Positions 24,502-34,137 of a stretch of 64,000 nucleotides of DNA are shown one piece after another. The DNA lies in the NCBI GenBank assembly GCA_000531095.1, contig HG799466.1:317139-381138 (forward strand), written 5' to 3'. Below the pieces are notes generated by a model. It was given only the letters and a program-made list of their open reading frames with translations. It searched no databases and was not told the DNA's origin. The stretch comes from Gemmata massiliana. Lineage in GTDB: Bacteria > Planctomycetota > Planctomycetia > Gemmatales > Gemmataceae. Made by a program: the position numbers and the translations under genes. Numbering within the stretch: the first letter of the stretch is position 1; every line of letters begins with the position of its first letter.

Positions 24502-25404
24502 TCACACTTTAATGGTTTCGCCGGTCCCGTGGTTCGCGCTGCTCCGGTTCGCAGCCTCGATGAACGCGACGATTTCGATCGTTTCCGCGATGTCTAGCGG
24601 AGCCTTCCCCGTTTTGAACATCTCCACGACCTTCTTGAGTAGTTCACGGTAGATGAACTTGCTCGGCACCGTGACCGCCTGGACGCCCTTTTCGGCGAAC
24701 CCCGTGAAGCCGAAGCCGGTCGCCGGGGCGCGCGTCCCGCGGACGGTCGCCACGCGCCCGTCGGCCCACTGACCCGTTACGACGTCCGCGCCCTTTTCGC
24801 TCGTGCAGGTGACGCGCTTGCACCCCGGTCCCATGAGCGTGTACAGCATCTCGACCGCGTGGATGCCGTAATGGAACAGCCCCGCGTTGCGCTCCGGAAT
24901 GGGCGAGTGGGACGCGGGGCCGTACACCACGCAGCCCGCGATTTTGCCGTGTTTCGCGTCCGCGGCGTACTCGACCACCTCCGGCGCATACCGGAGTGAC
25001 GACGACGAAAATAGCGGGAGTTTCTTCTTCGCGGCCAGGTCCGCGATCTTCTTCGCGTCAGCGAGCGAACAGGCGTAGGGTTTGTCGACGAAGCACGGGA
25101 CACCGGCTTCGAGGAACGGCTTGGCGCGCTCGTAGTGAACGGTGCCGTCCACGGCCTCGATCAGCACCCCGTCCACCTTGCCGATCATGTCGGCAGGCTT
25201 GTCGACGAGCGCGACCCCGTATTCTTTCATCTCCTTGGCATAGCCCTCGATGCGCTCGGGCGAGAGCTTCGATTCGCCCGAGCACCCGACCACAACCTTC
25301 GCACCTTCCACGAACTGCTCTGCGTCCTTGCCGATGTGGTTCAGCCGCTTGGTGAACTCGACGCAGTGCGACGTGTCGAAGTCGAGGATGCCGAGCTTAA
25401 TCAT
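24502..25404 (-). CDS. Gfo/Idh/MocA-family oxidoreductase
   Basis: NAD(P)-dependent dehydrogenase-like protein, 300 residues. The N-terminal Rossmann part has 'IKLGILDFDTSHCVEFTKRL', which lacks the usual GxGxxG but keeps the family layout. It continues with 'DKPADMIGKVDGVLIEAVDG' and the family marker 'VPCFVDKPYACSLADAKKIA', which contains the EKP-like DKP motif. The C-terminal half is a beta-sheet domain ('FHYGIHAVEMLYTLMGPG'). No signal peptide is present. Families like this act on sugars or inositols, and the substrate is unknown. It stands alone between the TIGR03067 gene and a repeat-rich gap. Confidence 0.85.
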   Translation of the reverse strand: MIKLGILDFDTSHCVEFTKRLNHIGKDAEQFVEGAKVVVGCSGESKLSPERIEGYAKEMKEYGVALVDKPADMIGKVDGVLIEAVDGTVHYERAKPFLEAGVPCFVDKPYACSLADAKKIADLAAKKKLPLFSSSSLRYAPEVVEYAADAKHGKIAGCVVYGPASHSPIPERNAGLFHYGIHAVEMLYTLMGPGCKRVTCTSEKGADVVTGQWADGRVATVRGTRAPATGFGFTGFAEKGVQAVTVPSKFIYRELLKKVVEMFKTGKAPLDIAETIEIVAFIEAANRSSANHGTGETIKV

Positions 25405-25716
25405 TGGGAGGGTACTCGCACGGATGTAACACGGGGTGGGTGCTCAATCTGAATCTACGGTCCGGCCGGTCGCAAGCACCATCCGGTCGCTTTTGGTTCG
25501 TCGACAGCCTCGCGCGAGCACAACCGCCGCCCTTGTGGGTGGGGTACCAGGTTTTTGCGAAGCGGGCTACGACCACGAGCGCGCCCCGCAAGGGCGGTGG
25601 GTACTTCGGCTCCCAAAAGGTGGTCGCAGTTGCCCGGCATTGTAACGCAACGGCTCGTCATTAGAGTGAACCCGCAGTGCCCTCGCGAGCGCGCGGTTCG
25701 ACATCGAGACACTGAG
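25405..25716. repeat. 312-base intergenic region with a degenerate palindromic element
   Basis: Imperfect complementary arms near 25523-25544 and 25592-25612 share the CCGCCCTTG(C/T)GGG core with the perfect 40-bp repeat at 11601-11745. I take it as a decayed member of the same family. No gene or RNA is visible. Confidence 0.6.
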
Positions 25717-26577
25717 ATGCAGCAACTTCCGTCGCCCGCGTCCGAAGTTCCACTCCTGGAATGGCTGCTCCACGCACTCGCGCCGATGAACCGCACGCGC
25801 GTGAAACAGGTGCTGCGCTCCGGGCGCGTCGCAGTTAACGGCGCTCCAATCACCCGGCACGACCACCCGGTGCGCCCGGGTGACCAGATAACCATCGCAC
25901 GCGACGCACCCGCACCGGCCGCAGATCTGGCCGGGATCGCCATCGTTCACGAGGACGCGCACCTCATCGTGATCGACAAGCCCTCCGGACTGCTCACCGT
26001 GGCCACTGAATCGGAGAAGACGGACACCGCGTTTGTGCGGCTGAGTACGCATCTCGCCGCGCGTAACGCCGGGCGCCCGTTCGTCGTTCACCGGCTCGAC
26101 CGCGACACGTCCGGGTTGCTCCTCTTCGCCCGTAGCGCCGAGGTTCGCGACCAACTCCAGGCAGACTGGGAGGACGTAACCAAGACCTATCTCGCGGTGG
26201 TGGAGGGGACACCGTCCCCGGCCCGAGGAACGGTCGAGAACTTTCTGACCGAGGGGCGAGACTTGCGCGTGCGGGCGGGACGCACCCCGGGCAAGGACGC
26301 GAAGCGCGCGGTAACGCGGTACCAGACGCGCGAGGCGCGCGGGCGGTACGCGCTCGTGGAGGTGGAACTGGAAACCGGGCGCAAGCACCAGATCCGGGTT
26401 CACATGGCAGGGTTGGTGTGCCCGGTCGCGGGTGACAAGATGTACGGCGCGACCACCGATCCCGCACGCCGATTGTGTCTGCACGCTTGGCGCCTCGCGT
26501 TCGACCACCCGTTCAGCGGCACGCGAGTAGAAGTGGAATCCCCCTTCCCCACCGCGCTCGCGCGGATCGTGGGGTAA
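25717..26577 (+). CDS. RluA-family 23S rRNA/tRNA pseudouridine synthase
   Basis: Converts uridine to pseudouridine in structured RNA. The 286-residue protein carries an N-terminal S4-like RNA-binding domain (about 10-65, 'MNRTRVKQVLRSGRVAVNG') and a PseudoU_synth_2 domain. The catalytic motif HRLDRDTSG (125-133) has the nucleophilic Asp128. Other family features are 'IVIDKPSGLLTV', 'KTYLAVVEG' and the C-terminal 'LETGRKHQIRVHMA'. RluC/RluD-like action is likely but the target base cannot be read from sequence. It starts at ATG 25717 and ends before a convergent hairpin. Confidence 0.9.
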   Translation: MQQLPSPASEVPLLEWLLHALAPMNRTRVKQVLRSGRVAVNGAPITRHDHPVRPGDQITIARDAPAPAADLAGIAIVHEDAHLIVIDKPSGLLTVATESEKTDTAFVRLSTHLAARNAGRPFVVHRLDRDTSGLLLFARSAEVRDQLQADWEDVTKTYLAVVEGTPSPARGTVENFLTEGRDLRVRAGRTPGKDAKRAVTRYQTREARGRYALVEVELETGRKHQIRVHMAGLVCPVAGDKMYGATTDPARRLCLHAWRLAFDHPFSGTRVEVESPFPTALARIVG

Positions 26578-26631
26578 GAAAACGTGTTCGAGGTTCGGCA
26601 GAACTCTGGTGTGAGAATTGGAGAAATGAGC

Positions 26632-26675
26632 GATCGGTGCGGGGACGGGGAACAAGCCCGGTCCCTGCACCGATC
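26632..26675. terminator. Hairpin between convergent rluA-like and redoxin genes
   Basis: A 15-bp stem with one mismatch (26632-26646 / 26661-26675) plus an inner GGG/CCC pairing lies between the two convergent stop codons. Confidence 0.6.
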
Positions 26676-26727
26676 AGATCCTAATGTGCAGAATCACTGC
26701 CGTAACTTCTGCGACACATAGCAAAAA

Positions 26728-28578
26728 TCACTTCCCGAACAGCGAGCCGTGCGGAGTGACAAGCCGAGTGGCCTTGCTCTCCGTCGAGACGCCCAGGAAC
26801 ACGAAGCACATCTCGTTCGTCGTCTGCTCCCCGAACCGAACCGTTTGCGGCGGTGAACTCGGGTTGTGGGGATTGCTGGCGGAGTTGTCGTAGGTCGCAC
26901 GCACTCGCAATACAGTCCCCTTTGGTAACTTCATCGGCTCCTTGAGTTCGTACTGCTCCTGCCAGTTGTAGTCCCACGCCGGGATTCGCACGAGTGTCTG
27001 CTCTTTCCCGTCGGGAACGGTCGCGGTCATTTCGATGTCCTTGCCGAGCAAGTGCATGTGCGGCGACAGTCGGTACAGCGTCACGTCCTCGGTCAGTTTC
27101 CAGGACGAATCGACTTTGAACTCCTTCTCCCCGGCCGGGATTGAGAGGAACACGCCGGTTGCGGGGATCGAGCGGAACGGTTGTTTCACGGGTGTTTTGG
27201 CAAAATACAGTCCGATCTTGGTGCGGTCCTTCTCTTCTTTCCCGGTGCGGTGGTAGTGGAACTGCACGCACACATCCGCGCCCTTTGGGAGCTTCTGGCC
27301 GATGCCGTCGGGAAGTTTCTTCGGGATCGCTCCCGGTGCCCACCCACCGAGCATCCCGCTGCGATCGGGAAAGAAGCCCCACCCCATACTCACCGGGTAC
27401 CCGGGGCCGTGGTCCGCATCATCCGCTTTCGGCTTCGCTTTGGCCTGAAGCGCGCGGGCCTTGCCCGACGTATCGACCAACTGGAGCGTGTGGTGAACGA
27501 CACGCGGGTTCCCCGGCTTCACCTCCATCGCAACCACGAACTTGTCTTCGGGCAGGTTCGTCGGAAACACCACCACGCGGAAGTGGTCCTTGCCGCTGGC
27601 CGCGATCGTCGTCTCGGCCGGAGCCTCGAGGACGAGGTCCGGTTCACCGAGCGTCCACCCTTCGGGAAATTTCGGCGCCGCGGGCGCGTCCTTCGGATCA
27701 CCTTCGAGCTTGCCCCCGGCGATCCACTTCTCGACCGTCTTCACCGCCTCGTCCGGGATCGCCCGCGCGCCGGTCAGGAGCGGGTTCGGGGCCGGCTTCC
27801 AGGGCGGCATCCGCTTCGCGTGCATCTCCTCGAGTGATGTGTCCGCCCACTTCGCCACCTGCTTGTAGTTCACGAGGCTGAACGGCCCCACTTGGTCAGG
27901 ACGGTGGCACGACTGGCAGTAATTCTGCATGACGGGCAGCACATCCTTGTAGAAGGTCACCGGGGCGTCGGCCGCAGCGTCCTTCTTCACCGGATCGGGG
28001 ATCGGGCATCCCAGCGCCTTCGTTTCTGGCACGCTCACCGCTTTCCCCGCGAGGATCTCGTCGAGTGCCGTGGTGAGGTCGTGTCGCGAAACGGTGGCCT
28101 TCGGTTTCATCCGCGCGGAGTACCCGTCGTCGATCCGCCCGCGGTACCGCACCACGAACTTCTCGTCCAGAATCACGACTTCCGGTGTGGTCTTGGCGCC
28201 CAGCGGGGCAGTGGCCGCGTGGGTCGGGTCGCGCAGCACCGTGAAGGGGATCTTGTACTCCTTCGTGTGCTTGGCGACGCGCTCCGCGGATTCGTCCGGG
28301 TCCGCGTGGATTCCGACGACCACGACGCCCTTATCCGCGAACTTGGTGGCGACATCCGCGAGTGCGGGAACGTACCCATTGGACATCGGGCACTCGCACG
28401 ACAGAAACGCGAAGACCACTGCCTTCGCCTTCTGGTCCGCGAGCGCCCACTTCTTGCCAGCGGGGTCGGTGAGTGTGAAGTTCGCGACGGACTTCGGGTC
28501 GGATTTGGGTTCGGCGGGCGCTCCGATGAGTGGTACCGCGCAGGCGAGAATGATCGGCACAACGAGCAGGCGTTTCAC
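26728..28578 (-). CDS. Redoxin-cytochrome c-copper type II monooxygenase fusion, secreted
   Basis: A 616-residue exported protein with three parts. After the signal peptide (MKRLLVVPIILACAVPLIGA), a redoxin domain carries CECP (61-64) and 'VVVVGIHADPDES'. Next comes a c-type heme site CQSCH (221-225) with 'KRMPPWKP' after it. The C-terminal half resembles copper type II ascorbate-dependent monooxygenases: VHHT (361-364), HYH (441-443), H507-x-H509 ('PHMHLL') and a late Met in 'TNEMCFVF'. These fit the CuA and CuB ligands, so it may pass electrons from the heme to copper. The substrate is unknown. Upstream on the same strand are an ECF sigma factor and a membrane protein gene. Confidence 0.85.
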   Translation of the reverse strand: MKRLLVVPIILACAVPLIGAPAEPKSDPKSVANFTLTDPAGKKWALADQKAKAVVFAFLSCECPMSNGYVPALADVATKFADKGVVVVGIHADPDESAERVAKHTKEYKIPFTVLRDPTHAATAPLGAKTTPEVVILDEKFVVRYRGRIDDGYSARMKPKATVSRHDLTTALDEILAGKAVSVPETKALGCPIPDPVKKDAAADAPVTFYKDVLPVMQNYCQSCHRPDQVGPFSLVNYKQVAKWADTSLEEMHAKRMPPWKPAPNPLLTGARAIPDEAVKTVEKWIAGGKLEGDPKDAPAAPKFPEGWTLGEPDLVLEAPAETTIAASGKDHFRVVVFPTNLPEDKFVVAMEVKPGNPRVVHHTLQLVDTSGKARALQAKAKPKADDADHGPGYPVSMGWGFFPDRSGMLGGWAPGAIPKKLPDGIGQKLPKGADVCVQFHYHRTGKEEKDRTKIGLYFAKTPVKQPFRSIPATGVFLSIPAGEKEFKVDSSWKLTEDVTLYRLSPHMHLLGKDIEMTATVPDGKEQTLVRIPAWDYNWQEQYELKEPMKLPKGTVLRVRATYDNSASNPHNPSSPPQTVRFGEQTTNEMCFVFLGVSTESKATRLVTPHGSLFGK

Positions 28579-28642
28579 GTTTGTTCTCCAAAGTTGCGGA
28601 CGAGCCGCTTATCAGGAGAACAACCCGCGGCACTCACCCCAG

Positions 28643-29593
28643 TTACATCCCGCGAAACACGATTTCGCCAATTTGCTGAATCAGGAGGCGCCGACGCAGG
28701 TTCGGCTTGGTGCGATCGTGGACTAGCGCCCCGGGCTTGATGTGCCCCTCCGGGGTGAACACCGCGTCGTCCTTGGAAACAGTTTCGAGCAGCGCGAACG
28801 TGAGCGCCGTAGTGCCCTCGCCGAGCGACTTTCGGCGCACCACGAGCGAGCGCACGACTTTAGTCTGTTTCTCGATCACCAACTCGGCCGACGCGATGTG
28901 TAGCGGGCGCACGTCCCCACGGCGCACGGCGGTCACGGAGTAGGTGTCCGCGTCGCGCGCCGGGGGTTCGGCCCAGGTGAGATCGAAGTCCGCGAGCACC
29001 TCGTCGAGCAGCGAGCCGAGTTCGAGTTCGTGGATCTTGACCGCGTTGCGGAGCGCGACGGGCAACTCACTTTCGTCGAACGCCACGGCCCCCTCGGTAG
29101 TCGGCGCGACCCACACGCGCCCAGATCCGTCGCTGCCCCACGACCCGCGCCCGCCAAAGCCGGGCTGGACATAGAACCGGTCGCCGCGTGTACAGAGGAT
29201 GCGCGGGCTGGTGTCGAGCGCGAGGAGCGGGAACGCTTCGCGCAAGCGCGGGGGAAGCTCGATCGTTACGCGATAGCACCGCGTATCGGTTCGAGTGTAA
29301 GCGTCGCGTGCGCCCTGAACGACCTGCGCGGGCGACGCGACTACCTCGCGCGGGCCTGAGAGCGTGACGACAGCAATCAGTACCGCCGCGGCCAGCCCCA
29401 CGAATCCAACCACCGACGCCACCCGGCGCCACGAGCGCCCGCCTCGCGCCGGTTCCGCATCTGCCGCAAACCGGGCCAGAAGTCGATCGGCCATTTCCCG
29501 ACCGTCAATCCGCGTCGCTTCCGCATCGAGTTGCGCGCGAACGAGTTCGTCGATTCCCGGTTCGGGTTCAGGAAACGAATTGGGTGGAAGCAT
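28643..29593 (-). CDS. Membrane protein likely to regulate the adjacent ECF sigma factor
   Basis: A 316-residue protein from ATG 29593. The N-terminal 65 residues are helical and acidic ('DELVRAQLDAEATRIDGREM'), then comes one membrane segment (about 62-84, 'VASVVGFVGLAAAVLIAVV'). The C-terminal domain outside the membrane is beta-rich with 'FYVQPGFGGRGSWGSDG' and 'VERGDV'-like charged loops. The N-terminal acidic helix plus one helix, next to an ECF sigma gene, suggests an anti-sigma factor. I do not see the zinc-binding ZAS motif. The gene lies 195 bases after the sigma gene and upstream of the redoxin fusion on the same strand. Confidence 0.55.
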   Translation of the reverse strand: MLPPNSFPEPEPGIDELVRAQLDAEATRIDGREMADRLLARFAADAEPARGGRSWRRVASVVGFVGLAAAVLIAVVTLSGPREVVASPAQVVQGARDAYTRTDTRCYRVTIELPPRLREAFPLLALDTSPRILCTRGDRFYVQPGFGGRGSWGSDGSGRVWVAPTTEGAVAFDESELPVALRNAVKIHELELGSLLDEVLADFDLTWAEPPARDADTYSVTAVRRGDVRPLHIASAELVIEKQTKVVRSLVVRRKSLGEGTTALTFALLETVSKDDAVFTPEGHIKPGALVHDRTKPNLRRRLLIQQIGEIVFRGM

Positions 29594-29787
29594 CACAGGT
29601 TCTCGCGCACGAAGCCCGCGAAAGGTTCGCGGGCCAGAAGCGGTCGGAGCATTATTAACTCTGCCTTGAGCCCACCTCACTCAGCACACACGATGCTGGT
29701 AAGACAGGTGCAAGGCTTAAAACCGAAGCCAAACGTTAACAGCAAACGCGGTCGGCAATAGAGAACAACCCACGCCGCGCAAGGCGG

Positions 29788-30366
29788 TTACACCTTTTCG
29801 TCGGAATCCACAATGTTGCGCAACGACTCCAGTTCGCGGGCAAGCGCCTGGCGCCCGCGGTGAACGAGGACGCCCGCGTTGGTCGCGGACACGCCCAGCG
29901 CTTCACCGATCTCCTCTTTCGACATCCCCAGCGCCCGCAACTCGATCGCGGCCCGCTGGAGCGGCGGGAGCACTTGCAGTGCGTCGCGTATCGCCTGTTC
30001 GAGTTCGCGGTGCTGAAGGATTTGTTCGGGCCGCAGTGCCACCGGATCGGCCACAGTAATCGGAGCGTCGTCGAGGTGGGAGGAATCGAGGCTGAGGAGA
30101 GCTTTTTCGCGCGTCGCCTGGTTGATGCACAAATTCGAGATGGCCCTGAAGAGGATCTTCACGCCGTCCCGTTCGAGGTCATAAGCATCCGCCCGGCGGA
30201 GTAACCGGTAGAAGCACTCTTGAACCACGTCATCGGCCCGCGACTCATCGTGTACGAGGGACCGGGCGTAAGCGATCGCACGCGGGCCGACCGCGGCAAC
30301 CCACGCTCCGAAGCGCTGTCGTTGTTCGTTCGTCAACATCGCGGTCGTTCCCGGGTCCGCCCACAT
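29788..30366 (-). CDS. ECF-type RNA polymerase sigma factor
   Basis: Extracytoplasmic-function sigma factor of 192 residues from ATG 30366. Region 2 is 'AIAYARSLVHDESRADDVVQ' followed by 'ECFYRLLRRAD'. Region 4 is 'LPPLQRAAIELRALGMSKEE' with the helix-turn-helix 'IGEALGVSATNAGVLVHRGR'. A shorter start at ATG 30339 is also possible. The gene is upstream of a single-span membrane protein and a redoxin/copper enzyme, all on the minus strand, so it may control envelope redox genes. The neighbouring plus-strand sdh genes start about 160 bases away. Confidence 0.85.
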   Translation of the reverse strand: MWADPGTTAMLTNEQRQRFGAWVAAVGPRAIAYARSLVHDESRADDVVQECFYRLLRRADAYDLERDGVKILFRAISNLCINQATREKALLSLDSSHLDDAPITVADPVALRPEQILQHRELEQAIRDALQVLPPLQRAAIELRALGMSKEEIGEALGVSATNAGVLVHRGRQALARELESLRNIVDSDEKV

Positions 30367-30528
30367 CCTATCAACCGCGTCCAGCAAAACAGGTTCCGGG
30401 TACAAAAGACATTCAATCTCAGGCCAACACCGCTCGTCTGTTTCCTTCCGTAAAAACTTGCACCCGTTCGACTGTACGCATATCATCGAATTTCACAGTT
30501 CAGGATTCTCCCTCACCCTGAGCGTGGC

Positions 30529-31332
30529 ATGGCGAGTACCCCTCTCCCGGTTCTCCGGCAAAGGTCGTTCGGCGAAACAGCGCGGCGCGACCGCTGGTGG
30601 CTCCAGCCGTTGCTCGTGTTCCTTGGGCTCGGCACGTTCCTCGTGTACGCGAACTGGGCCGCGTTCCAAGGCACGCACTACACTTACGGCCCGTACCTGT
30701 CGCCGTTCTATTCACCGGAACTGTTCGGCAACTCACCTCATGCGTGGTTCGGTCCGCAGCCAGCATGGTGGCCGGACTGGTTGCTGTTCTCGCCCGCACT
30801 CATCATCCTGTGGGCGCCTGCGGGATTCCGCCTCACCTGCTACTACTACCGCGGCGCGTACTACAAGGCGTTCTGGGCCGACCCGCCCAATTGCGCCGTC
30901 GGCGAACCGCGGAAGCACTACATCGGCGAGAGCAACTGGCCGCTGCGAATCCAAAACGTTCATCGCTACTTCTTGTACCTCGCGATTCTGTTCTTGTTCA
31001 TGCTCGCATACGACGCCCTCTCCGCGTTCTGGTTCAAGGACGAGAACGGCAAGGGTGGCTTCGGCATCGGGGTCGGCTCGCTCGTACTCACCACAAACGT
31101 GGTTCTGCTCACCTGTTACACGCTCGGGTGCCACTCACTGCGTCACCTCGTCGGCGGCCGGCGCGACTGCCTCTCGACGTCACCGCTGTGCCACAAGGCT
31201 TACAAGGGGTGTAGCGCGCTGAACAAGCGGCACATGCTCTGGGCGTGGGTGAGCCTCGTGGGAGTAATGTTCGCCGACGTCTACGTGCGGCTCTGCTCGA
31301 TAGGCGTGTGGACCGACGTTCGCATTCTTTGA
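30529..31332 (+). CDS. Succinate dehydrogenase cytochrome b-type membrane anchor
   Basis: Membrane subunit of complex II, 267 residues. Five hydrophobic segments are visible at about 26-46, 84-103, 148-166, 180-200 and 236-257. His residues that could hold heme b or quinone lie in 'NVHRYFLYL' (145) and 'TLGCHSLRHLVGG' (202 and 206). The five-helix single-subunit layout is like type B anchors. It is directly upstream of sdhA and sdhB. It differs enough from well-known SdhC proteins that I infer the role partly from position. Confidence 0.75.
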   Translation: MASTPLPVLRQRSFGETARRDRWWLQPLLVFLGLGTFLVYANWAAFQGTHYTYGPYLSPFYSPELFGNSPHAWFGPQPAWWPDWLLFSPALIILWAPAGFRLTCYYYRGAYYKAFWADPPNCAVGEPRKHYIGESNWPLRIQNVHRYFLYLAILFLFMLAYDALSAFWFKDENGKGGFGIGVGSLVLTTNVVLLTCYTLGCHSLRHLVGGRRDCLSTSPLCHKAYKGCSALNKRHMLWAWVSLVGVMFADVYVRLCSIGVWTDVRIL

Positions 31333-31392
31333 TCTGAGTCTGCCCGCTCGGTACGGACTTGTGTTTCAATCACCCGGCCGGAGTCCGGATTC

Positions 31393-33257
31393 ATGTCTGT
31401 CGAGTTCCAGACTCACGAACACGACGTGGTCGTAATCGGGGCCGGGGGCGCGGGGCTCCGGGCCGCGATCGAGGCGAGCGCGGCCGGTGTGTCGGTCGGG
31501 TTGGTGTGCAAATCACTGCTCGGTAAAGCTCACACCGTGATGGCCGAGGGCGGAATCGCGGCGGCGCTCGCGAACGTCGATAACCGCGACAACTGGAAGG
31601 TCCACTTCGCCGACACGATGCGCGGCGGGCAGTACGTCAACAACTGGCGGATGGCCGAACTTCACGCACGAGAAGCGCCGGACCGCGTGCGCGAACTCGA
31701 AAAGTGGGGCGCGGTGTTCGACCGCACGCCCGACGGCAAAATTCTGCAGCGAAACTTCGGCGGGCACAAGTACCCGCGCCTCGCGCACGTCGGCGACCGC
31801 ACAGGCCTCGAACTGATTCGCACGCTCCAGGACCACGGCATTCACCGGGGCATCTCGGTGTACATGGAGCGCACCGTGATCCGGTTGCTGAAGACCGGGG
31901 AGCGCGTGAGTGGCGCGCTAGCCTACGACCGCGAGCGCGGCCGGTGGACCGTGTTTCGCGCAAAGGCCGTCGTGCTCGCGACCGGCGGGATCGGGAAGGC
32001 GTACAAGATCACGTCGAACTCGTGGGAGTACACCGGCGACGGGCACACGCTAGCCTACGACGCGGGGGCGGAACTCATCGACATGGAGTTCGTGCAATTC
32101 CACCCGACGGGCATGGTGTGGCCGCCGAGCGTGCGCGGCATCCTGGTCACCGAGGGCGTGCGCGGCGAGGGCGGGGTACTACGGAACAATACGGGCAATC
32201 GGTTCATGTTCGGCGACATCCCGGACAATTACCGCCCCAAACCGCGAAGGACGAAGAAGAAGGCTTCCGCTACGTGCTCGGCGACAAGGAGGCCAACCGC
32301 CCGCCGGAACTGCTCACGCGCGATCACGTGGCGCGATGCATCGTGCGCGAGGTGCGCGAAAGGCGCGGGAGCCCGCACGGGGGCGTGTTCCTCGAACTGC
32401 AAACGTTCGCCGAGTGGTACGGCAAGCGCGCGAAGAAGTTCGACGCGGCCGAACACTGGAAGAAGAAATTGCCGAGCATGTACCACCAGTTCAAGGAACT
32501 CGGCGGGCTGGACATCACGAAGGAGCCGATGGAGGTCGGCCCGACGACACACTACATGATGGGCGGCGTCCGCGTCGATGCGGACACGCAGATGTCGCGC
32601 GTCCCCGGGCTGTTCGCGTGCGGCGAGTGCGCGGCCGGGATCAACGGCGCGAACCGCCTGGGCGGGAACTCGCTCTCCGATCTGCTCGTGCTCGGCAAGC
32701 GCGCGGGAGAATTCGCCGCAAAGTACGCTCGTGAGCAAAACTCTGCGGGAACCGTTCCCGCGGAGCAAGTCGATTCGGCTGCGAAGTGGGCACTGGCCCC
32801 GTTCGATCGTGACGCATCGGAAAACCCGTTCAAGGTGCAACAGGACTTGCAGGACATGATGCAAGACCTAGTCGGGATCGTGCGGAAAGAAGACGAGATG
32901 CTGCGTGCTCTCGACGGGCTGGAAAAGCTCCGCGCCCGCGCCGCAAAGGTGCAAGTCACCGGGAACCGCGAGTACAACCCCGGCTGGCACACCGCGATGG
33001 ACCTTCACAACCTCCTGACCGTTTCCGAAGCCGTGACGCGCGCCGCGATCCTGCGCAAGGAGAGCCGCGGGGCACAGTTCCGCGACGATTACCCGAAGAA
33101 GGACAACGCGAAATTCGGAAAGGTGAACAGCATCATCGCAAAGGGCGCCGACGGCACGATGCAGATCCGCCTGGAACAGATTCCGCCCATGCCCGACGAG
33201 CTGAAAGACGCCATCCGTGCGGAAGCGAACGGTGTGCTTCCGGACGAGCTGAAATGA
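31393..33257 (+). CDS. sdhA: Succinate dehydrogenase flavoprotein subunit (frameshifted)
   Basis: Oxidises succinate to fumarate with covalently bound FAD. The dinucleotide fold is 'VVVIGAGGAGLRAAIEAS' (12-29), and the FAD/substrate region has 'KAHTVMAEGGIAAAL', 'ATGGIGKAYKITSN' and 'FVQFHPTGMVWPPS'. The C-terminal part has 'RVPGLFACGECAAGINGANR' and 'RLGGNSLSDLLVLG'. The frame changes at the CCCC run 32235-32238: 'DIPDNYRP' must join 'QTAKDEEEGFRY'. One added C restores a 621-residue protein of normal size. I regard it as a base-call error. sdhB follows after 59 bases. Confidence 0.9.
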
Positions 33258-33316
33258 ACAAACTGTAGGGTTCGCAGGGCTCCCGCCTTGTGACCCCTAA
33301 TGTGGGAGCGCTCCGA

Positions 33317-34090
33317 ATGTCCACGACGTTCCGCATCTGGCGGGGGGACGCCACGAAAGGCGAGTTCCGCGACTACACCGCCGAAGCGGGCGAGGGGATG
33401 GTCGTTCTCGACGCCGTTCACCAGATCCAGGCCACGCAAGCACCGGACCTCGCGTGTCGGTGGAACTGCAAAGCGGGGAAGTGCGGGTCGTGCTCCGCCG
33501 AGATCAACGGCGCGCCCAAGCTCATGTGCATGACGCGCCTCGACGACCTGCCGCCGGACGAGATCGTCATCGTCGAGCCGATGCAGGCGTTCCCGTTGGT
33601 GAAAGACTTGGTCACGGACGTGTCGTGGAACTACGAGGTGAAGAAGCGCATCAAACCCTTCCGCCCCCGGAAGCCCGACGCCCCCGACGGCACCTGGCGC
33701 ACGGCGCAAGAAGACGCCGACCGCGTGCAGGAGTTTCGCAAGTGCATTGAGTGCTATCTCTGCCAGGACGTGTGCCACGTGCTGCGCGACCACCACAAGC
33801 ACGCCGAGTTCATCGGCCCGCGGTTCCTCGTGTACTCGGCCGCACTGGAGATGAACCCGCTCGACACCGCGGACCGCGTGCGCGACCTGAAAGAGACCCA
33901 GGGTATCGGCTACTGCAACATCACGAAATGTTGCACGAAGGTGTGCCCCGAGCACATCGCCATCACAGATAACGCGATCATCCCGTTGAAGGAGCGTGTC
34001 GTGGACGAGTTCTACGACCCGGTGATGAAACTGATCCAGTTGGTGTTCCGGCCCCGGAAGAAGGAGGAACTGGGGGGAACGGCGGATTGA
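33317..34090 (+). CDS. sdhB: Succinate dehydrogenase iron-sulfur subunit
   Basis: Carries electrons from FAD to quinone through three Fe-S clusters. From ATG 33317 it has 257 residues. The [2Fe-2S] domain shows 'CRWNCKAGKCGSCSAEINGA' and a later Cys in 'KLMCMTR'. The C-terminal ferredoxin-like part has 'FRKCIECYLCQDVCHVLRDH' and 'GYCNITKCCTKVCPEHIAIT'. The order anchor-sdhA-sdhB on one strand makes a complete complex II operon. A small helical protein gene follows after 47 bases. Confidence 0.94.
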   Translation: MSTTFRIWRGDATKGEFRDYTAEAGEGMVVLDAVHQIQATQAPDLACRWNCKAGKCGSCSAEINGAPKLMCMTRLDDLPPDEIVIVEPMQAFPLVKDLVTDVSWNYEVKKRIKPFRPRKPDAPDGTWRTAQEDADRVQEFRKCIECYLCQDVCHVLRDHHKHAEFIGPRFLVYSAALEMNPLDTADRVRDLKETQGIGYCNITKCCTKVCPEHIAITDNAIIPLKERVVDEFYDPVMKLIQLVFRPRKKEELGGTAD

Positions 34091-34137
34091 GGCACGAACC
34101 GTGTTTCGTATCGACGCAATCGCGTCGGGAGGGCGCA

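Noticed and set aside
31393-33257. sdhA as two separate genes
   Set aside because: Both parts are pieces of one flavoprotein and join with a single added base at a homopolymer.
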